A stretch of 64,000 bases of DNA from Sphingomonas sp. Leaf34. GTDB taxonomy: Bacteria > Pseudomonadota > Alphaproteobacteria > Sphingomonadales > Sphingomonadaceae. The notes under the pieces were generated by a model. That model made no database searches and was not told the DNA's origin. It saw only the letters and a list, made by a program, of their open reading frames with translations. The first letter of the stretch is position 1; each line of letters starts with the position of its first letter. Of this stretch, positions 61,188-64,000 are shown piece after piece. The stretch is from positions 124,001 to 188,000 of the forward strand of contig NZ_LMLC01000002.1 of NCBI RefSeq assembly GCF_001421805.1. The letters run 5' to 3'. The position numbers and the translations under genes are program-made.

Positions 61188-62920
61188 CGGTGTAGGCCTC
61201 CGTCGGCTGTCTCAGAGGCGTCCGCGCGGGCGGCGAGCGGCACGGTGAAGTGGAAGGCTGTGCCACCGGTGGCGATGCCCTCTGCCCAGATCCGTCCGCC
61301 ATGCGCCTCGACGATCGTCCGGCAGATCGAAAGGCCGAGCCCCATGCCGTCCTCCTTGGTGGTCGCGAACGCCTCGAACAGGCGGGCGCGCACCGCGGCG
61401 TCGATCCCGGTGCCGGTGTCGGCGACGGTGATCTGCATGCAGCCGTCGCGTTCGGGCGCGGTAGCGATCGTCAGCACCTTGTCGCGTGAAGCCGCCATCG
61501 ACTGGATCGCGTTGCGGATCAGGTTGACGAGCACCTGCTGGATCTGAATGCGATCGACCAGCACCATCGCGCCGCCCTGTGCGACGTGGGTGGCGACGGC
61601 AATTCCGGCCTCGCGCGCGCCGAGCAGGCCGAGGCTGGTCGCCTCCTCGACGAGCAGGTCGAGCCGTTCGTCGCGGAACGCGGTATCGCCGCCGTCGACG
61701 AACGCGCGGACCCGCCGGACGATCGCCCCCGCCCGCAACGATTGCGCCGCCGCCAGCTCCAGCGCCTCGGCGACGTCGGAAAGCAACGGGGCCAGTACCG
61801 CGTCGGGGCTGTCACCGATCATCGCGCGTGCCGCCTCCAGATAATTGGCGATCGCGGTCAGCGGCTGGTTGATCTCGTGCGCCAGCGTCGAGGCCATCGT
61901 GCCCATCGCGCTGACGCGCGAGACATGGACGAGCTCGGACTGAAGCTCCTTCAGGCGGCGTTCGGTCGCGCGGCGGTTGGTCAGATCGCGGATGAACCCG
62001 GTGAAGATCCGTTCGCCGGCGATCGACGCCTCGCCGACCGCGAGCTCGATCGGGAAGGTCTCGCCGCCCTTGCGCATCGCGCGCTCGAGACGGACGTTGC
62101 CGATCACGTGGCGCTCGCCCGTCTCGCGGTAGGTGCGCAGATGCTGGTCGTGATCGCGCGCCTCGGTCTGCGGCATCAGCATCGCGACGTTCTGGCCGAT
62201 GACGTCGCTCGCCGCATAGCCGAAGACGAGTTCGGCCGCCGCGCTGAACGACGAGACGATGCCGTTTTCGTTCATCACGATCATCGCATCGGGGACGGTG
62301 TTCAGGATCGAGCGGAGATGATGTTCGCGCCGCACGATCGCGGCCTCGGCGGCCTTGTCCTGCGTGATGTCGCGGATGACCTTGCCGAACCCACGCAGCG
62401 CGCCCGCGTCGTCGTGGAGCGCGGTGATCGTGACGTGCGCGAGGAATTCGGAGCCGTCCTTGCGAACCCGCCAGCTCTCCTCCTCGATCCGTCCGCAGGC
62501 GTGCGCGCGCGCGAGGTCGGCGTGCGGCCTGCCTGCGGCGATATCGTCGGCGGGATAGAAGATTGAAAAGTCGCGGCCGATGATCTCCGCCTCAGCCCAG
62601 CCCTTGATCCGCTCGGCGCCGCGGTTCCAGATCGTCACGCGGCCCCGCGGATCGAGCATGTAGATCGCATAGGTCGTGGCGCCATCGATCAGCAGACCGA
62701 GCTCCTCCGCCAGCGTCGCATCGCCGCCCGCGACGGACCCGGGCGTGTTGTGGCCGTGCGGAGATTGCGACGCGATCATGCGGGCGGTACGATTGCTCGT
62801 GGCGCGATGCGGCAATTCATTGAGCGATGGGCCTTGTTCGGCGAACGGTTCCGATCCGCCAGGAGTCGAGGTATCGACAGCCGACATCGCAACATGACCC
62901 ATGCTAGGCGGTTTAGCCAC
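61184..62920 (-). CDS. fixL: FixL-type haem-PAS oxygen-sensing histidine kinase
   Basis: 578 residues, soluble, with no membrane segments. PAS1 spans about 75-190, PAS2 about 195-318, the HisKA helix about 330-400 with H348 ('STLAHEINQPLTAIANY'), and the ATPase about 430-560 ('NLIRNAIQSM', 'ADTGTGID', 'GMGLGLSICRTIVEAHGGRI'). PAS2 carries 'ARDHDQHLRTYRETG' and 'ERHVIGNVR': H257, H271 and R277 keep the 14- and 20-residue spacing of B. japonicum FixL H200, H214 and R220 (haem ligand, pocket His, ligand-stabilising Arg). It should autophosphorylate when oxygen leaves. The first 60 residues are low complexity; GTG 62920 is used, ATG 62902 or 62887 are possible. Confidence 0.9.
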   Translation of the reverse strand: MAKPPSMGHVAMSAVDTSTPGGSEPFAEQGPSLNELPHRATSNRTARMIASQSPHGHNTPGSVAGGDATLAEELGLLIDGATTYAIYMLDPRGRVTIWNRGAERIKGWAEAEIIGRDFSIFYPADDIAAGRPHADLARAHACGRIEEESWRVRKDGSEFLAHVTITALHDDAGALRGFGKVIRDITQDKAAEAAIVRREHHLRSILNTVPDAMIVMNENGIVSSFSAAAELVFGYAASDVIGQNVAMLMPQTEARDHDQHLRTYRETGERHVIGNVRLERAMRKGGETFPIELAVGEASIAGERIFTGFIRDLTNRRATERRLKELQSELVHVSRVSAMGTMASTLAHEINQPLTAIANYLEAARAMIGDSPDAVLAPLLSDVAEALELAAAQSLRAGAIVRRVRAFVDGGDTAFRDERLDLLVEEATSLGLLGAREAGIAVATHVAQGGAMVLVDRIQIQQVLVNLIRNAIQSMAASRDKVLTIATAPERDGCMQITVADTGTGIDAAVRARLFEAFATTKEDGMGLGLSICRTIVEAHGGRIWAEGIATGGTAFHFTVPLAARADASETADGGLHR

Positions 62921-63041
62921 TATACGCCAATACTCCTTCGATCGCCGTTATCGCAAACAATATTGTTCCGCCAATCCCTAGTCTTGGGTTTATTACTGCA
63001 AGCGTTCCCATATACTTGTGGATTGCGCGGCGTGCCATCGC

Positions 63042-63860
63042 TTAATGCGACAACAAAGTGCAGCACCGGCTGTGCAGCAACAGGTCTCGCGTCATGCCGC
63101 CGAATGCCCATTCGCGGATCCGGCTGTGACCGTAGGCGCCGGCGACGACGAGGTCCGCCTCGACCTCGTCGGCGAGGGCTGCGAGCGTGTCGATGCTGGT
63201 ACCCTTCATCCGAGCGACGACCTTGTCCGCATCGACGCCGTGGCGCGCGAGCCAAGCCGCGGCATCGTCGATCGGTGTGCGCGCGTCGATCGGGTCGATC
63301 GCGACCTCGGCGATGACGACGCGGTCGGCGGTGCGGAGCATCGGCAGCGCATCGCTGATCGCGCGGCGGCATTCGCGCGTGTCAGTCCACGCGACCATGA
63401 CGGTCGAGAAGGTCGCTGTGGCGGGACCGTCAGGAACGACGAGCACCGGGCGGCCGGCGCGCAGAATCAGGTCGCCGGTGTCGGCATGCGTCGCGAGGTC
63501 GGTCAAACCAGGCCCTGCGCTTGTGATGATCAGATCGGCGGCGCGCGCCTGCTGTGCGACGACGTGCGCGATGTTGGCCAGCGTCGGGATCGATCGCCAT
63601 TCGAGACTGTGCCGCGCGAGGCGTTTGTGCGCGTGGAATTCGGTCTTGGCGCGGGCGAGTTCGTCGGCGACGATCTCCCGCTCGATCACCGCATATTCGC
63701 CGCCGAGATAGCCGTCGCACGTCGCGATCGGGATCGGCCGGCAGGCCGCGATCCCGATCACCGCGGCGTCATACTGGTCGGCGAGCGTGGCCGCGACATC
63801 GAGCAGCGCGGCATTGGGGCGGCCACCATCGAGGTGCACCATCAGGGTCGAATAGGTCAT
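63042..63860 (-). CDS. Universal stress protein (UspA family, two-domain)
   Basis: A 272-residue cytosolic protein holding two Usp modules. The second ends in the ATP-binding pattern 'DLVVAGAYGHSRIREWAFGG' (G-x2-G-x9-G(S/T)-like, here G-A-Y-G-H...FGGMT), and the first in 'DLIITSAGPGLTDLATHADT' and 'RAGRPVLVVPDG'. Tandem Usp proteins of this kind are often induced at low oxygen in proteobacteria. ATG 63860 has AAGGAGGGAG upstream. The FixJ-like box on the minus strand (63915-63929) lies 55 bp before the start. Confidence 0.92.
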   Translation of the reverse strand: MTYSTLMVHLDGGRPNAALLDVAATLADQYDAAVIGIAACRPIPIATCDGYLGGEYAVIEREIVADELARAKTEFHAHKRLARHSLEWRSIPTLANIAHVVAQQARAADLIITSAGPGLTDLATHADTGDLILRAGRPVLVVPDGPATATFSTVMVAWTDTRECRRAISDALPMLRTADRVVIAEVAIDPIDARTPIDDAAAWLARHGVDADKVVARMKGTSIDTLAALADEVEADLVVAGAYGHSRIREWAFGGMTRDLLLHSRCCTLLSH

Positions 63861-63914
63861 GCGTGCTCTCCCTCCTTGCCGCGTTGTCGGCGTGGGGGAG
63901 GGCGAACAAAAGTA

Positions 63915-63929
63915 TCGGGAATTACGCAA
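63915..63929 (-). promoter_or_regulatory. FixJ-like box upstream of the usp gene
   Basis: Minus-strand TTGCGTAATTCCCGA, 55 bp before ATG 63860 and pointing toward it. It differs by one base from the copies at 54401 and 63939 over the 14-base core. Confidence 0.65.
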
Positions 63930-63938
63930 TGTCGGGAC

Positions 63939-63954
63939 CTGCGTAGTTCCCGAG
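63939..63954 (+). promoter_or_regulatory. FixJ-like box pointing to the right edge
   Basis: CTGCGTAGTTCCCGAG, the same 16 bases as at 54401. With the inverted copy at 63915 it forms a divergent pair, predicting a second regulated gene beyond base 64000 on the plus strand. Confidence 0.65.
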
Positions 63955-64000
63955 ACTGTCGGCGGACGGCCGCGTCGATAGGATTGCGCGCATCGGTACG

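Overview
The window looks like a chromosomal segment of a sphingomonad (Sphingomonas or a close relative; Alphaproteobacteria). DNA is GC-rich, genes are tightly packed with many 4-base ATGA/GTGA overlaps, there are four large TonB-dependent receptors (TBDTs), and several families typical of this group occur (DUF4893, glycine-rich neutral zinc metallopeptidase, ScfR-type regulator). No rRNA, tRNA, CRISPR array, insertion sequence or prophage was seen. The assignment rests on protein character only.

Layout. 1-6 kb: 5' end of an aldehyde dehydrogenase, a TBDT with a good terminator, and a secreted GH13 alpha-amylase. 6.4-10.3 kb: glpF-glpK-glpD operon for glycerol uptake and oxidation. 10.4-17.6 kb: housekeeping and unknown genes (YffB-type ArsC protein, DUF427, metallopeptidase, 3-hydroxybutyrate dehydrogenase-like SDR, DUF4893, CDF transporter, ScfR-type regulator). 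17.8-27.2 kb: a glucan-utilisation locus with GH144-type glycosidase, TBDT, LacI regulator, divergent GH3 beta-glucosidase and GPH-family importer, with a perfect LacI-type operator between lacI and GH3; beta-1,2-glucan is the likely substrate class. 27.4-31.7 kb: retropepsin-TPR protein, Tag glycosylase, zinc-free MsrB, RibD-type reductase. 32.3-41.7 kb: probable organic-phosphate scavenging (Tat-exported phospholipase C, phytase-like acid phosphatase, TBDT, DeoR regulator, POT transporter, exported EEP hydrolase). 42-45.3 kb: RsgA and a ClC channel. 45.4-48.3 kb: an RpfF-like DSF (diffusible signal factor) synthase convergent with a membrane GGDEF-EAL protein. 50-54.2 kb: a TPP riboswitch and a three-gene thiamine uptake operon (TBDT, kinase-like phosphotransferase, PnuT-type permease).

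54.4-64 kb is the most coherent block: a low-oxygen module. A FixL-type kinase keeps the haem-ligand His and the pocket His/Arg at the spacing of Bradyrhizobium FixL, and is coupled to a FixJ regulator and next to a degenerate single-domain receiver that could act like FixT. A conserved box (TGCGTARTTCCCGA) lies before the quinone reductase-alcohol dehydrogenase-phosphoketolase-acetate kinase operon and twice, inverted, before a UspA gene at the right edge; an FNR/FixK-like box precedes a small gene. The inferred picture is oxygen-regulated phosphoketolase/acetate kinase ATP formation together with alcohol oxidation or reduction and universal stress protein expression.

Several decayed gene fragments (ABC-ATPase C-terminus, glycosyltransferase N-terminus, a frameshifted ORF) sit in gaps that otherwise look empty.
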